64,000 nt of DNA from Clostridia bacterium (GCA_910576325.1 CAJTIM010000003.1:180270-244269); one strand, 5' to 3'. Positions 1-9,456 are shown, counted from the first letter of the stretch. Numbers and translations are program-made. Notes: generated from the letters alone by a model not told the origin.

Positions 1-219
1 AACGCCGCACGCCGTCCGTATGTTTCGCTCTACTGCCTTCCAGTTTGTACCATACTGCTTCGCCACCTCCGGGTAAAGACATTTTGTCACCAGCAGAAGT
101 CTGTCCGGCTGCTCCCGGCACAGTGCAATCGCGCTGGCCATATGAAAGAAACCGGTGTAATTCGCAGTCACACCCAGGCTGTACAGGAGATCGTATATCT
201 CAGAAAATTCGTTTTGCAT
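1..219 (-). CDS. Spo0A C-terminal-like DNA-binding protein (partial)
   Basis: Reading the minus strand from an ATG at 219 gives an open frame that leaves the window at position 1. The visible 73 residues match the DNA-binding effector domain of the sporulation regulator Spo0A: a GV-x-x-N-Y-T-G-F start, the LVTKCLYPEVAKQY helix and the VERNIRTA recognition-helix region. In true Spo0A a receiver domain precedes this part. Here the protein begins almost directly at the effector domain, so it is a stand-alone Spo0A_C protein that cannot be controlled by aspartate phosphorylation (inference). A GGAGG sits 9 nt before the ATG, and the gene overlaps the end of the tandem-XRE gene by 20 nt, so the two are probably translationally coupled. 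The C-terminus lies outside the window. Confidence 0.8.
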   Translation of the reverse strand, partial: MQNEFSEIYDLLYSLGVTANYTGFFHMASAIALCREQPDRLLLVTKCLYPEVAKQYGTNWKAVERNIRTACGV

Positions 220-766
220 CTATATGAACCTCCATCCCTGCCCTGATTCTGGCCCTGCGGATCAGATGAAAAACCTCCGCCTCAGACATAGACATTGCAC
301 CCAGTTCCACCAAAGATATTCCAAATGCATCTGCAATGCTAAACAGCTTGTCCGTTGTAACATTCGCACATCGATGCTCAATATCCCGCAGACGGGCAAT
401 ACTCACGTTTGACATTTGTGCCAGCTCCTTCTGTGTCAGTCTTTCCGTTTTTCGAAGCTGAACAATGTTCTCGCATATTTGAAGCGGCCCGTTGATACAA
501 TGCTGAAAGCGGAATGACCCGCGGATTTCTGAAAGAATCTCTTTGTCTGTCATTGAAAAAATCCCCAAGATCCGGGAATCGACCTGGAATGCTCTTGCTA
601 AGCATATAAGTGTATCTATGGTTGTATTTTGGCATCCATACTCAATGTCCTGCAGACGGCTGACGCTGATGTTTGAGCGAAATGCTACTTGTTCCTGGGT
701 CAATCCCTGGGCTTTACGCAGCCGTACAATATTTCTTCCAATTTCATCCAAATGCGGCATAATCAT
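200..766 (-). CDS. Tandem XRE-family helix-turn-helix regulator
   Basis: This 188-residue protein carries two copies of the Cro/CI-type helix-turn-helix, at about residues 9-65 and 97-155. Each has the LRK-x-x-x-LTQ-x-x-(V/L)A signature followed by a VSRLQDIE or IARLRDIE recognition helix. Two HTH units in one chain suggest an obligate pseudo-dimer that binds DNA as a monomer or bridges two sites. There is no enzymatic or ligand-binding domain. It overlaps the Spo0A_C-like gene downstream, so the two regulators probably act together, perhaps in sporulation or cell-state decisions (inference). Confidence 0.85.
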   Translation of the reverse strand: MIMPHLDEIGRNIVRLRKAQGLTQEQVAFRSNISVSRLQDIEYGCQNTTIDTLICLARAFQVDSRILGIFSMTDKEILSEIRGSFRFQHCINGPLQICENIVQLRKTERLTQKELAQMSNVSIARLRDIEHRCANVTTDKLFSIADAFGISLVELGAMSMSEAEVFHLIRRARIRAGMEVHIDAKRIF

Positions 767-871
767 CCCTCCCTATTTTAGCATAGGAAAGAATTTCCAG
801 CAGGTCTACCCGATATATTAGCGATTTGGAATCTCACTGAAAAAATAGAGTATAGCCTTTTGTACACGGAA

Positions 872-2227
872 CTACAGATTTTTCCACACAACTGCTATCA
901 TTGTGAAATAACATGCCAGCCCGCCCACGATATTGGTAACAGGCTCGGCGGCCAGAACGCCGTAGATGCCAAGCCCCCACAGATGCGGAAGGAGCAGGAT
1001 CAGGGGAACGCCCAGAATCGCTTTCCGAAACAGGGAGAAAAATACCGCCTGTTTTGCTTTCCCAAGGCTTACAAATACGGTCTGCCCTACATACTGGAAA
1101 GCCATGAAGATAAACAGGGCAAAATGCCATCGCATAGACACAATGGCTACCTCAAGAAGCTCCGCCTCTCCGTTAAACAGCCTCACAACCGTCTGAGGGA
1201 ACAGCATAAGGACCCCCCATACAACAGCTGCGTATATTAATGTTACACGGCGGATAAAGCGGATTCCCTCCTTTACTCTGCCGCTCTCTCCTGCTCCGTA
1301 GTTGTAGCCAAGAACGGGCTGCGCGCCCTGGGTAAAGCCCTGCATGGGCATCTGGACTACCTCCCGGACGGAATAAATAATAGTCATTGCACCCACATAG
1401 AGATCTCCCCCATAGAATTGAAGGGATGCATTGCAGAAAATCTGAACCAGGCTGTTCGTAACCGACATGGTAAAGCCGGACAGCCCCAAAGCCAGAATCT
1501 GCTTTACCAAATCAGCTTTCAGACGCAGGGTAGACAGGCGCAGGCGGAGAATGGCTTTTTTGCCGCTCAGAAATATTAAAACCCAGAGTGCGGATATAAG
1601 CTGAGAAAGAATCGTGGCAGCCGCAGCTCCCTGTACACCCATATTCAGACGGAAGATAAATATGGGGTCTAAGATAAGATTTAGGAATGCTCCTATGACT
1701 ACGGTGAGCATCCCGGTTTTTGCAAAGCCCTGGGATTCGATAAAGGGGTTCATGCCAAGTCCCAGCATAACAAAAAGATTGCCGGCAAGGTAGATATCCA
1801 TGTAAGCGTTGGCATAGGGGATTGTCTCATCACTGGCTCCGAAAAGGTACAAAAGGGGCGTCTTTAAAAAATAGCCTGCGGCTGTCAGCAGGACGCCGAA
1901 AAGGACCAGCAGAGTCAGAGAATTGCCCATGATCTGCTCGGCCTTTTTTTCGTTTCCTCTTCCACGCTCAATGGAGCATAAGGGCGCGCCGCCGCTTCCG
2001 CAGAGATTGGCAAAAGCGTTGATAATGGTGATTATGGGAAATGCCACGCCCACGCCGGTTAGGGCCAGACGGCCGTCCCCCGGCATGTGGCCTAAGTACA
2101 TGCGGTCCACGATGTTATAGAGAACATTTACAAGCTGAGCCAGGATCATCGGCAGGGACAGGCGCACAATGCCTGCGGCTGTAGAGCCTTTTGTGAAGTC
2201 GTGTTTTTCCGCAGTGTTATTTGACAT
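872..2227 (-). CDS. MATE family efflux transporter
   Basis: The protein has 451 residues and about 12 predicted membrane helices in two related halves, the usual length and layout of MATE (multi antimicrobial extrusion) transporters. These export cationic drugs or metabolites in exchange for Na+ or H+. The N-terminal RLSLPMILAQLVNVLYNIVD segment and the first-half MG-x-G-x-x-P-x-x-x-Q type regions are typical of the bacterial DinF/NorM-like branch. A GGGAGG lies just upstream of the ATG. The gene stands alone; the region upstream contains only a hairpin terminator belonging to the preceding gene. The substrate cannot be told from sequence. Confidence 0.9.
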   Translation of the reverse strand: MSNNTAEKHDFTKGSTAAGIVRLSLPMILAQLVNVLYNIVDRMYLGHMPGDGRLALTGVGVAFPIITIINAFANLCGSGGAPLCSIERGRGNEKKAEQIMGNSLTLLVLFGVLLTAAGYFLKTPLLYLFGASDETIPYANAYMDIYLAGNLFVMLGLGMNPFIESQGFAKTGMLTVVIGAFLNLILDPIFIFRLNMGVQGAAAATILSQLISALWVLIFLSGKKAILRLRLSTLRLKADLVKQILALGLSGFTMSVTNSLVQIFCNASLQFYGGDLYVGAMTIIYSVREVVQMPMQGFTQGAQPVLGYNYGAGESGRVKEGIRFIRRVTLIYAAVVWGVLMLFPQTVVRLFNGEAELLEVAIVSMRWHFALFIFMAFQYVGQTVFVSLGKAKQAVFFSLFRKAILGVPLILLLPHLWGLGIYGVLAAEPVTNIVGGLACYFTMIAVVWKNL

Positions 2228-2400
2228 AAGACAACCTCCCGTGTGCCGCTGATACCGAAATCTATTTTTTACGGCTGTGACGTATTATCTTATTATATTA
2301 CAAAGCATGGAAATCGGGAAGTTTTTTCTGTTGCTCTATTTTGCCTGCTCTATTAACGGCTGTGGGAAATTGAGAGAATGAATGTGAAAATTTATAGAAT

Positions 2401-2444
2401 AACCGGGAAAGGGCCGCTGCAAAAATGCCTGCCCCTTCCCGGTT
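2401..2444 (-). terminator. Hairpin terminator downstream of the cyclase gene
   Basis: AACCGGGAA-GGGC on one side pairs with GCCCCTTCCCGGTT on the other across a loop of about 16 nt. The stem is GC-rich and lies about 200 nt past the stop of the cyclase-family gene and before the MATE gene. The tail after the stem is only moderately U-rich in either direction, so efficiency is uncertain. Confidence 0.6.
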
Positions 2445-2452
2445 GTTTTCAA

Positions 2453-2642
2453 ACCGCGTCCGAAAAGCTTTCTGTCTTTATCATATCGGCGGTTCTGTGT
2501 ATTTCTGTATTTCTCCTAAGTTTTTTCTGTCTAAAAGCATCTGATGGATGCATTTTTAAGTTTTGCCATAGCCTCCAATCGGATGGCCGTATAGGGGTTT
2601 ATTCTTTCGGTGTGCTGTCCAATGTCCATGCCGGGCAGCAGA
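2453..2642 (-). other. Intergenic stretch with a possible gene remnant
   Basis: Between the cyclase stop and the terminator, one minus-strand frame reads a plausible peptide (…PGMDIGQHTERINPYTAIRLE…) that ends at a TAG near 2530. There is no SD and no clear start, and I do not recognise a family. It may be the scrap of a lost downstream gene or simply an untranslated trailer. Confidence 0.25.
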
Positions 2643-3395
2643 CTATTCCGTAACGGCCCACACTCTCGCCGGAAGTCCGGTTGCGCCTTCAATGCGCGGG
2701 TAGGATACAAGCACGACTGCGCCCGCCGGCGTAACCTGTTCCAGATTCTTTAAAAGCTCTACCTGCAGCTTTCCATGATCGAGAACATACCGTTCCCCTA
2801 TGAGATCCCCTGCCTGCTCCGCAACTGCCGATGCGTCGGTATCCAGGGTCTCATGTCCGTTTGCCGCTGCATTTCGTACCTCGTAAATATATTCCAATGC
2901 TTCCAGGGACCAGCCCGGGAAGTTTTCGCTTCCGTCCTCTTTGATACCGGAGATCTGCTCCATATCCGGCCATTTTTTAGACCAGTCCGTGCGGAGGGCT
3001 ACAAAGGCGCCTTCGGGAATCGGGCCGTACTTTTCTTCGTATCCTTTTATGTCCTCTACGGTTACGGCATACCGCTCGTCCTGCTTTACCTTTTCCGTGA
3101 TATCAATGACGCATAGCGGGAAAATAAGATCATGGACATCGTATTTTTCAGATAATTCCCCTCCCTTTGCGAAATGTCCCGGGAAATCAATGTGGGTTCC
3201 GAACTGCCCCGGGAACTTAAATGTCTGGATCAGGCAGTCCAGCATGGGGTTTCCCCAGTCGAAGCAGGTCTTGGCAAGCTCCACGCTTCCGTCGGGAATA
3301 CCAGACCAGTAGGGGCTGTCGTTGTTCATGGAATGGGACAGCTCTACCCATTTATATTTTTTTGCTTCCTCTAATGCGTCCCATAATTTGTACAT
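2643..3395 (-). CDS. Cyclase-family protein (kynurenine formamidase-like metal hydrolase)
   Basis: A 250-residue member of the cyclase superfamily (Pfam Cyclase, PF04199), whose known members hydrolyse amide or lactone bonds (kynurenine formamidase, isatin hydrolase, polyketide cyclases) with a divalent metal. The family signature is visible: an ELSHSM start region, the GTHIDFPGHF metal-binding motif near residue 75, and a C-terminal LPARVWAV segment. I chose the ATG at 3395 rather than a longer frame because GGAGG lies 10 nt upstream and homology begins there. It is downstream of the DUF134/NifX gene on the same strand. The substrate is unknown. Confidence 0.85.
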   Translation of the reverse strand: MYKLWDALEEAKKYKWVELSHSMNNDSPYWSGIPDGSVELAKTCFDWGNPMLDCLIQTFKFPGQFGTHIDFPGHFAKGGELSEKYDVHDLIFPLCVIDITEKVKQDERYAVTVEDIKGYEEKYGPIPEGAFVALRTDWSKKWPDMEQISGIKEDGSENFPGWSLEALEYIYEVRNAAANGHETLDTDASAVAEQAGDLIGERYVLDHGKLQVELLKNLEQVTPAGAVVLVSYPRIEGATGLPARVWAVTE

Positions 3396-3448
3396 TCGCG
3401 TTTTATCCTCCGATCTGTTTATTCTCTTATCAGGCTTTTCCTTATATC

Positions 3449-4312
3449 CTATGCGCCATGTCCGGTACAGCCATGCTTGTTCTCTCCGCAATGATGCTCG
3501 CCACAGGAATGACCGTGCTCGTGACCATGATGATTACATTGTACATTGGGATTGAAGTCCAGATTTCCGGCCAGGTATGCCTTAACAGCATCGTCCGCCA
3601 TACCGGATACACCGCCGTACAGCTTGATTCCTGCCTCTGCCAGTGCCATCTGTGCACCACCGCCGATTCCGCCGCAGATTAGAATGTCTGCGCCCGCCTC
3701 AGTGAGAAAGCCGGACAAGGCTCCGTGCCCCTGGCCGTTGGTGTCTGCGATTTTTTCTGCTGTGACCTTTCCGTCCTCAATGTCATAGAGCTTAAACTGC
3801 TCCGTATGTCCGAAATGCTGAAAGATTGCACCGTTTTCATAGGTAACTGCGATTCTCATATTGTTTGCTCCTTTCATTGATCCGCACATGATTTCTGTGC
3901 ATAGAGGGATACCCGTAGGGTGTTTCCTTAAGCCGCAGATGGTTTCTGTGCATATAGGTATGTCCTGCGAAACCGTATCTCCTGCTTTTTTACAGGCTTT
4001 TTGGCAATAACGGAGGGCTGAACCATCGCAAAGCCGGTAATTTCCGCCGGCAATCCGAAGTATTTTTCCATGCACCAGGCTGTCGGCCAGCTTTTCCCTG
4101 GCGGATTCGTAGATCTCGGTTACTGTGGTTCGGGATATATCCATCTGCCCGGCGCATTGCTCATGGGTCAGCTTTTCCAGATCCACAAGACGGATCACCT
4201 CGTATTCATCCAGGGTCAGAACAATCTCTTCCCCACAGGAAATGCCCTGAGGCATAAAGCTCTCATAAGCAGGCTCCCGGCAGATTCTTCTGCAGCGTCT
4301 TGGTCTTGGCAT
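3449..4312 (-). CDS. DUF134 / NifX-NafY-like (dinitrogenase Fe-Mo cofactor) fusion protein
   Basis: Residues 1-100 form a DUF134 domain: an MPRPRRCRRIC start, an EYEVIRLVDLE segment and a sigma-like HTH (MDISRTTVTEIYESAREK). Residues about 152-255 form a dinitrogenase iron-molybdenum cofactor domain (NifX/NifB C-terminal family: AVTYENGAIFQHFGHTEQF). The tail is rich in His and Cys (HHGHEHGHSCGEHHC), a likely metal-binding extension. The linker contains two similar CTE-x-(I/M)CG motifs. The families are usually encoded as separate neighbouring genes as well as fusions. Here a strong internal SD and in-frame ATG at 3859 could also yield the NifX half alone. The role is probably metal-responsive regulation or Fe-S/metallocluster trafficking (inference). 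Confidence 0.85.
   Translation of the reverse strand: MPRPRRCRRICREPAYESFMPQGISCGEEIVLTLDEYEVIRLVDLEKLTHEQCAGQMDISRTTVTEIYESAREKLADSLVHGKILRIAGGNYRLCDGSALRYCQKACKKAGDTVSQDIPICTETICGLRKHPTGIPLCTEIMCGSMKGANNMRIAVTYENGAIFQHFGHTEQFKLYDIEDGKVTAEKIADTNGQGHGALSGFLTEAGADILICGGIGGGAQMALAEAGIKLYGGVSGMADDAVKAYLAGNLDFNPNVQCNHHGHEHGHSCGEHHCGENKHGCTGHGA
3868..3874 (-). promoter_or_regulatory. Internal Shine-Dalgarno inside the DUF134/NifX gene
   Basis: AAAGGAG lies 8 nt before the in-frame ATG at 3859, exactly where the NifX-type domain begins (MRIAVTYEN). This is a textbook ribosome-binding site inside an open frame. It suggests either alternative initiation of a 136-residue protein or a fusion made by loss of a stop between two former genes. 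Confidence 0.7.
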
Positions 4313-4514
4313 GGTATCACTCCGTTTTTATTTCCGTTATATGTCGGAAATATTATACCGCATTTTTGCAGACAGCGCAAGGATTTTTGCCTTTTGGAAC
4401 GATCTCCTTTGCATTTACAAAAAATTATTCAAATTGTTCTTCTGTTGTTGAAAATTTAATACCTGCCATTGATATAATATCTCCCCACTCATCAACAAAC
4501 AGATACTTACAGCT

Positions 4515-5243
4515 TCACCTCCCCCACCTCTTCTTACTCTTTACATAAGTCACTTCCTCCGTCTCAACACAATAAGCCGCCAGATTCCCCCCGAACACAC
4601 ACCCGCAGTCAATGGCAATATGCCCATTTCCACGATAAACAAGAGGCTGCGCGTCCGCCCGGATATTCGGCGTAGGCGTATGCCCGGTCACAATAATCTT
4701 CCGGTAATCCGAATAATATCTCCTGCCGTAATCCATACGCTCAAACAAAAAATCAAGAAACGCATACTCATCCAGATCTCTATGCTCCTCAAACTCCCGA
4801 AGCCCGGCATGAACCAGAATCAGCTGCTTTCCCCTCTCCTCAATCACCTCATAAGTCAGCCCGTCGCTCAGATAATCAAGGACCGCCCTCTGCTCCTCCC
4901 GCGGCAGGGCACGGAACTGATTGGCCGTTATCTGCCCGCCGTCCAACAGCCAGCAGGAATAATTCATCAAATCCTCCGATGTAAGATAATCCGCATAATT
5001 TTCCTCCGTAATTTCCACCGTCAGCCTTCTTAATGTGTTCAGCATCATATAGTCATGATTTCCCACAATATATGTCACATTGGGCCGCATCATCATATCC
5101 TGAATCACCTTAATCGGCTCCGGTCCCCGATCCACAGCATCCCCCAGGACGTAAAGCTCATCCTCATCCGAAAAATGAATCTTCTCCAGCAGTTCCCGAT
5201 ATTCCTCATAACATCCGTGTACATCCGATATAAGATAACGCAT
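4515..5243 (-). CDS. Calcineurin-like metallophosphoesterase (PrpA/ApaH-type)
   Basis: This 242-residue protein has the ordered metal-ligand motifs of the PPP-type phosphoesterase fold: DVHGC near residue 7, GDAVDRG near 35, GNHDYM near 61, and later VHAGL and TGHTPT. This set is typical of bacterial Ser/Thr phosphatases and diadenosine-tetraphosphate hydrolases, which use two metals to cleave phosphate esters. The protein appears complete. It has no operon partner: the next minus-strand gene lies 200 nt downstream. Confidence 0.9.
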   Translation of the reverse strand: MRYLISDVHGCYEEYRELLEKIHFSDEDELYVLGDAVDRGPEPIKVIQDMMMRPNVTYIVGNHDYMMLNTLRRLTVEITEENYADYLTSEDLMNYSCWLLDGGQITANQFRALPREEQRAVLDYLSDGLTYEVIEERGKQLILVHAGLREFEEHRDLDEYAFLDFLFERMDYGRRYYSDYRKIIVTGHTPTPNIRADAQPLVYRGNGHIAIDCGCVFGGNLAAYCVETEEVTYVKSKKRWGR

Positions 5244-5417
5244 CCGTTTCCTCCTTCAAAATCCCTTAATATCCTTACGCTCCCCGCCCAAGTACGGCAT
5301 TGTATAAATAACAGTGAATCCTGTGCCTGATATCTGCGTCAGCTGTGCATCTGCGAATCAACGGCACAGCAGTACGGACTACCGCTTCACAGCCTTCAAA
5401 TAATTGTACCATAATTG

Positions 5418-5445
5418 TTGTCTTTTTTTCAAAAATATGTATACT
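5418..5445 (+). promoter_or_regulatory. Predicted sigma-A promoter of the L,D-transpeptidase gene
   Basis: TTGTCT and TATACT are separated by 16 nt and stand about 80 nt before the plus-strand coding start. Both hexamers are one base from consensus. Confidence 0.5.
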
Positions 5446-5522
5446 GTAAGATAGAAACAGCATCATTAACCCTGGTCGTATAAGCGAACCAACCACACTG
5501 TTTTAAAACATTTTAAAAGGAT

Positions 5523-7142
5523 ATGAAAACTATGGATACTGAAACGACACAAACGAAAGACAGCAAATCCTTAGAAACGACCGATAACCCCGCAGAGCCT
5601 GTCATAGAAACACCCGGGAAGCGTTTTCCCATCCTGCCGGTACTTATATGCGTACCTCTGCTCTGCATACTGGCCGCCTACATAACCGGCGTCTGCTACT
5701 ATCAAAGTCATTTTCTAAACAATACTGCCATCGACGACATCGATGTATCGAAAATGACCATTTCCGACCTGGAAGCCCGAATAGAAGATTATTCCCTGCG
5801 GGTCATACAGCGTCAGTCTGACGGAACCACGCTGGAAGAAGAAATTCCCGGGAGCAGCATCGGCCTTACTTATTCCTCAACGGAACCCTTTCAGGAAATC
5901 CTTGAAAATCAGAACAATTGGCTTTGGTTTCTAAATCAGGGACAAACCCATGAGCCGGAAAATCTTATAACCTGCGACGACGCCTCCCTTGAGACACAGA
6001 TCGGGAATCTGAGCGGCTTTGACAGGGATTTTGTCACGGAACCGGAGGATGCATACATAGCGGACTATGATCCTGAGCAGGGCTTTCAAATCATCGAAGA
6101 GGTTCCCGGTAACAAGCTCAACCGCCAGCGAACGCAGGAAGCCATCCGGGCCGCTGTGGAAGATCTGACGGAAACAGTGAATCTGGAGGAAGCCGGCTGC
6201 TATGAAGAGCCGGCAGTTACAGCAGAAAATGAAGATCTGAAGGCCGCCTTTGAAAAGCTCCAAAGCTATGCAGAGACTACGATCACCTACGCCTTCGGAA
6301 GTGAAAAAGAAGTGCTGGACGGCAGTACCATAAGTACCTGGCTCCTGATAGACGGCTACGATATTGCCCTGGATCAGACCCAGGTTGAGGAATATGTAGC
6401 CTCTCTCCGCAAAAAGCACGATACCGTTTTCCGCCCCCGCACCTTCCAAACCAGCTACGGTACGGAAATCACCATCAAAAACGGAGACTACGGCTGGTGG
6501 ATGGACACGGAACAGGAAATCGCAGAGCTGACCGAGATGATCGAGCAGGGACAGAGCGGCGAACGGACTCCCGTTTACCGGCAGACCGCAGCCTCCTACG
6601 ACACACCGGATTACGGCAATACATATGTGGAAATCAATCTCACGGCACAGCACCTCTTTCTCTACAAGGACGGCGAGAAAATACTGGAATCTGATTTTGT
6701 ATCCGGCAATGTGGCCCGGGGGTATACCACGCCCGGAGGCATTTTCGGCCTTACCTACAAGCAGCGCGACGCCACACTGACAGGGGAAACCTACCGGACT
6801 CCCGTTTCCTACTGGATGCCCTTCAACAATAACATCGGCATGCACGATGCCACCTGGCGGCGGGAGTTTGGAAAAAATATTTACCTGACAAACGGATCTC
6901 ACGGCTGTATTAACCTTCCCTTTTCCGCTGCCAAGGAAATTTACGGGCATATAGAAAAGGGAACTCCCGTTATCTGCTACTATCTCCCCGGCACGGAATA
7001 TGTACCGGAGTCGGAAGTCCCCGTGGATCCCAATCAGCCCCCTCTGCCTCAGACAGAGGAAGGAATCACTGACCCGAACCCTGTTCCGCAGGAAGAGGCG
7101 CCGCCGGAGTCCGTACCTCAGGAGGCTTTGCCGGGCAATTAA
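5523..7142 (+). CDS. L,D-transpeptidase (YkuD) with peptidoglycan-binding region
   Basis: A 539-residue membrane-anchored cell-wall enzyme. Residues about 35-60 form one transmembrane segment, followed by a long extracellular region like the PG_binding_4/VanW-associated repeats, then a YkuD domain at about 365-490. The catalytic signature SHGCINLP is present (Cys462) with the earlier GMHD motif. YkuD enzymes make 3-3 crosslinks in peptidoglycan and resist most beta-lactams. The tail after 490 is Pro/Glu-rich and probably unstructured. Two close ATGs are possible: the one at 5532 has better spacing from AAAAGG than the one at 5523. It is monocistronic and ends before a strong terminator. Confidence 0.9.
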   Translation: MKTMDTETTQTKDSKSLETTDNPAEPVIETPGKRFPILPVLICVPLLCILAAYITGVCYYQSHFLNNTAIDDIDVSKMTISDLEARIEDYSLRVIQRQSDGTTLEEEIPGSSIGLTYSSTEPFQEILENQNNWLWFLNQGQTHEPENLITCDDASLETQIGNLSGFDRDFVTEPEDAYIADYDPEQGFQIIEEVPGNKLNRQRTQEAIRAAVEDLTETVNLEEAGCYEEPAVTAENEDLKAAFEKLQSYAETTITYAFGSEKEVLDGSTISTWLLIDGYDIALDQTQVEEYVASLRKKHDTVFRPRTFQTSYGTEITIKNGDYGWWMDTEQEIAELTEMIEQGQSGERTPVYRQTAASYDTPDYGNTYVEINLTAQHLFLYKDGEKILESDFVSGNVARGYTTPGGIFGLTYKQRDATLTGETYRTPVSYWMPFNNNIGMHDATWRREFGKNIYLTNGSHGCINLPFSAAKEIYGHIEKGTPVICYYLPGTEYVPESEVPVDPNQPPLPQTEEGITDPNPVPQEEAPPESVPQEALPGN

Positions 7143-7187
7143 GCTTCCGTCCGTCTGCGTATCTGATGTCTGTCTTAGCATATAATC

Positions 7188-7225
7188 ATAAAAACCCCGG
7201 GAAGCTGCCGAGAAGCTTTCCGGGG
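7188..7225 (-). terminator. Terminator for the ftsH transcript
   Basis: On the minus strand, CCCCGGAAAGCTT pairs with AGCTTCCCGGGG around a short loop and is followed by TTTTTATG. This is a typical intrinsic terminator about 170 nt past the ftsH stop. Confidence 0.75.
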
Positions 7226-7313
7226 CGGTACATGCGAAGTTCTTCCAGCCATTTACCGTACCTGTACCAATCATCCTTATTATCACAATACACATGAATC
7301 CGCTGCATATCTA

Positions 7314-7347
7314 ACGGACAGGACGCTCCCTGTCCGTGTTTTTCTTT
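7314..7347 (+). terminator. Terminator for the L,D-transpeptidase gene
   Basis: ACGGACAGG-n6-CCTGTCCGT forms a 9-bp stem followed on the plus strand by GTTTTTCTTT. It lies between two convergent genes. Confidence 0.75.
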
Positions 7348-7393
7348 CGATACGCAAGAATTTTAAACATTCTCCCAATTTTTAACGCTTTTT

Positions 7394-9277
7394 TCAGTTC
7401 TCGTTTTGCCATGATGCTTCCTCGTGATGAGCGGGATTCTCCGTCTTTCCCGTAAACTCCGGCTCCGCGTCCAAAATCTCCATAAACTCTTCGCCGGTAA
7501 TGGTTTCCTTCTCATAGAGGAACTTGGCAATCTCATGAAGCTTGGAGGAATGTTCCGTTAAAAGCTTCTTTGCCTTCTCATGCTGCTCCTTGACAATGGC
7601 TACCACCTTTTGGTCAATCAAGGCCGCCGTCTCATTGGAGCAGGCCAGGGAGGTATCTCCGCCCAAATATTGGTTATTGACCGTCTCCATCGCAACCATA
7701 TCAAATTCCTCGGTCATGCCGAACCGGGCAACCATCGCTCTCGCAAGCTTTGTAGCCTGTTCAATATCATTGGAAGCTCCTGTAGTAACGGAATGGAAAA
7801 TAATCTCCTCCGCTACCCGGCCTCCCGTAAAGGTTGCAATCTTATTCTCAATCTCCTCCCGGCTCATAAGATTATGCTCCCCCTCCTCCACCTGCATGGT
7901 ATAGCCCAGGGCGCCGGAGGTCCGGGGGATAATCGTAATCTTGTGGACCGGAGCGGAATGATTCTGCAAAGCCGCCACCAATGCATGTCCCACCTCGTGG
8001 TAAGACACAATGAGCTTTTCCTTGTCGGACAGCACCTTATTTTTCTTCTGGTAGCCTGCAATCACGACTTCAACGCTTTCCTCCAGGTCGCTCTGAATCA
8101 CGTATTTTCTTCCCTGACGAACCGCCCTGAGAGCGCCCTCGTTGATCATATTGGCAAGCTCCGCACCGGAAGCTCCTGCCGCGGCCCGGGCAATGGCATT
8201 GAAATCCACATCTTCCGCAAGCTTAATTTTCCTGGCATGTACCTTTAAAATGTCCTCGCGGCCCTTGAGATCCGGAAGCTCCACCGGAACCCTCCGGTCA
8301 AACCGCCCGGGACGAAGCAGAGCAGGGTCCAAAGATTCCGGCCGGTTGGTAGCCGCCAGAATAATCACGCCCTTACGCCCGTCAAAGCCGTCCATCTCCG
8401 TAAGAAGCTGATTGAGGGTCTGCTCCCGCTCATCATTGCCGCCCATTCCGCCGCCGTCGCGCTTCTTTCCGATGGTATCAATCTCGTCAATAAACACAAT
8501 ACAGGGAGCCTTCTCATTTGCCTGCTTAAACAGATCCCGAACCTTGGCCGCGCCCATACCTACAAACATTTCTACAAATTCCGATCCGGATATGGAGAAA
8601 AAGGGAACCTCCGCCTCCCCTGCTACTGCCTTTGCAAGCAGCGTCTTTCCCGTACCCGGAGGGCCTACCAGCAAAGCGCCTTTGGGCATGGAAGCGCCAA
8701 TTTCCGCATATTTTTCCGGATTGTGCAGGAAATCCACAATCTCCGTGAGAATCTCCTTGGCCTCATCCTCCCCGGCCACATCGGTAAATTTAATGCCTGT
8801 GGTGGATTCCACATAGATCTTGGCATTGCTCTTTCCGAAGGTCATGGCATTGCCCATAGGGCCGCCCATGCGCTTCGTCATGCTGCGCATCAAAAACTGT
8901 CCCAGGACAATCATAATGATAAAGGGCAGCAGAGATATCAAAAAGGACATCCACCAGGAGGGCTCCTCTACAATCTCTGTCCCAAATTCAACTCCTGCCT
9001 CATGGAGACGATCTACCAGGCCGGGATCATAAAACACACCTGTCTTATAGTAATTGGTGGATTCCTCCGTGTCGGAAAATATAATCTGGTTATCCTCCAC
9101 CTGGACCTCTTTGATCTTCCTTGTATCAATCATATCCAGAAAGGTATCATAACCCACCTGCTTCACCTTGGGCGAAAGAGCCTTTGGAATAAACAGTGTA
9201 TTTAAGAGGATCATTACCAGCAGAACAATCATATAATAGTATAAAAATGGTTTTTTTGAGTTTTTGACTTCTTTCAC
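7394..9277 (-). CDS. ftsH: ATP-dependent zinc metalloprotease FtsH
   Basis: This 627-residue membrane AAA+ protease has two N-terminal membrane helices (about 11-31 and 110-131) flanking an extracytoplasmic region. The AAA domain has Walker A GPPGTGKT (205-212), Walker B VFIDEID (260-266) and the second region of homology [18 protein letters not shown]. The C-terminal M41 protease has zinc motif HEVGH (427-431). FtsH unfolds and degrades membrane and regulatory proteins as a hexamer. Most FtsH have HEAGH; Val at this place is tolerated by the HExxH rule. The start is GTG at 9277 with AGGAG 6 nt upstream. A family-1 hairpin repeat abuts this SD. Confidence 0.97.
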   Translation of the reverse strand: MKEVKNSKKPFLYYYMIVLLVMILLNTLFIPKALSPKVKQVGYDTFLDMIDTRKIKEVQVEDNQIIFSDTEESTNYYKTGVFYDPGLVDRLHEAGVEFGTEIVEEPSWWMSFLISLLPFIIMIVLGQFLMRSMTKRMGGPMGNAMTFGKSNAKIYVESTTGIKFTDVAGEDEAKEILTEIVDFLHNPEKYAEIGASMPKGALLVGPPGTGKTLLAKAVAGEAEVPFFSISGSEFVEMFVGMGAAKVRDLFKQANEKAPCIVFIDEIDTIGKKRDGGGMGGNDEREQTLNQLLTEMDGFDGRKGVIILAATNRPESLDPALLRPGRFDRRVPVELPDLKGREDILKVHARKIKLAEDVDFNAIARAAAGASGAELANMINEGALRAVRQGRKYVIQSDLEESVEVVIAGYQKKNKVLSDKEKLIVSYHEVGHALVAALQNHSAPVHKITIIPRTSGALGYTMQVEEGEHNLMSREEIENKIATFTGGRVAEEIIFHSVTTGASNDIEQATKLARAMVARFGMTEEFDMVAMETVNNQYLGGDTSLACSNETAALIDQKVVAIVKEQHEKAKKLLTEHSSKLHEIAKFLYEKETITGEEFMEILDAEPEFTGKTENPAHHEEASWQNEN

Positions 9278-9293
9278 AGTTTTCTCCTATTGT

Positions 9294-9456
9294 AGTTCCG
9301 TAATATCCCTCACAATACACCTGTATGAAATCAATTTCCAGTCACAAAAGCATATGCCTGTAAATCGATTTGTGCATTGTGAGGAATATTACTGTTTAAA
9401 GTTCCGTAATATCCCTTCCCGCACTTCGGTAAGAAGATATTGCTTTTTTAAGTTCC
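9294..9456 (-). repeat. Family-1 hairpin repeat (full copy plus shortened copy) before ftsH
   Basis: A 106-bp unit (9294-9399) has long inverted ends: CCTCACAAT near the left end pairs with ATTGTGAGG near the right, both flanked by TAATAT/ATATTA. It is followed in tandem by a 51-bp version (9400-9450) that keeps both ends but has lost the centre. The left end is directly next to the ftsH SD (AATAGGAG). The same family recurs near 31.5, 38.5, 39.4, 49.4, 52 and 53.4 kb. Confidence 0.8.

Noticed and set aside
7186..7308. 40-codon minus-strand ORF (MQRIHVYCDNKDDWYRYG…)
   Set aside because: The peptide looks protein-like, but its C-terminus is encoded by the ftsH terminator hairpin and no clear SD precedes it.
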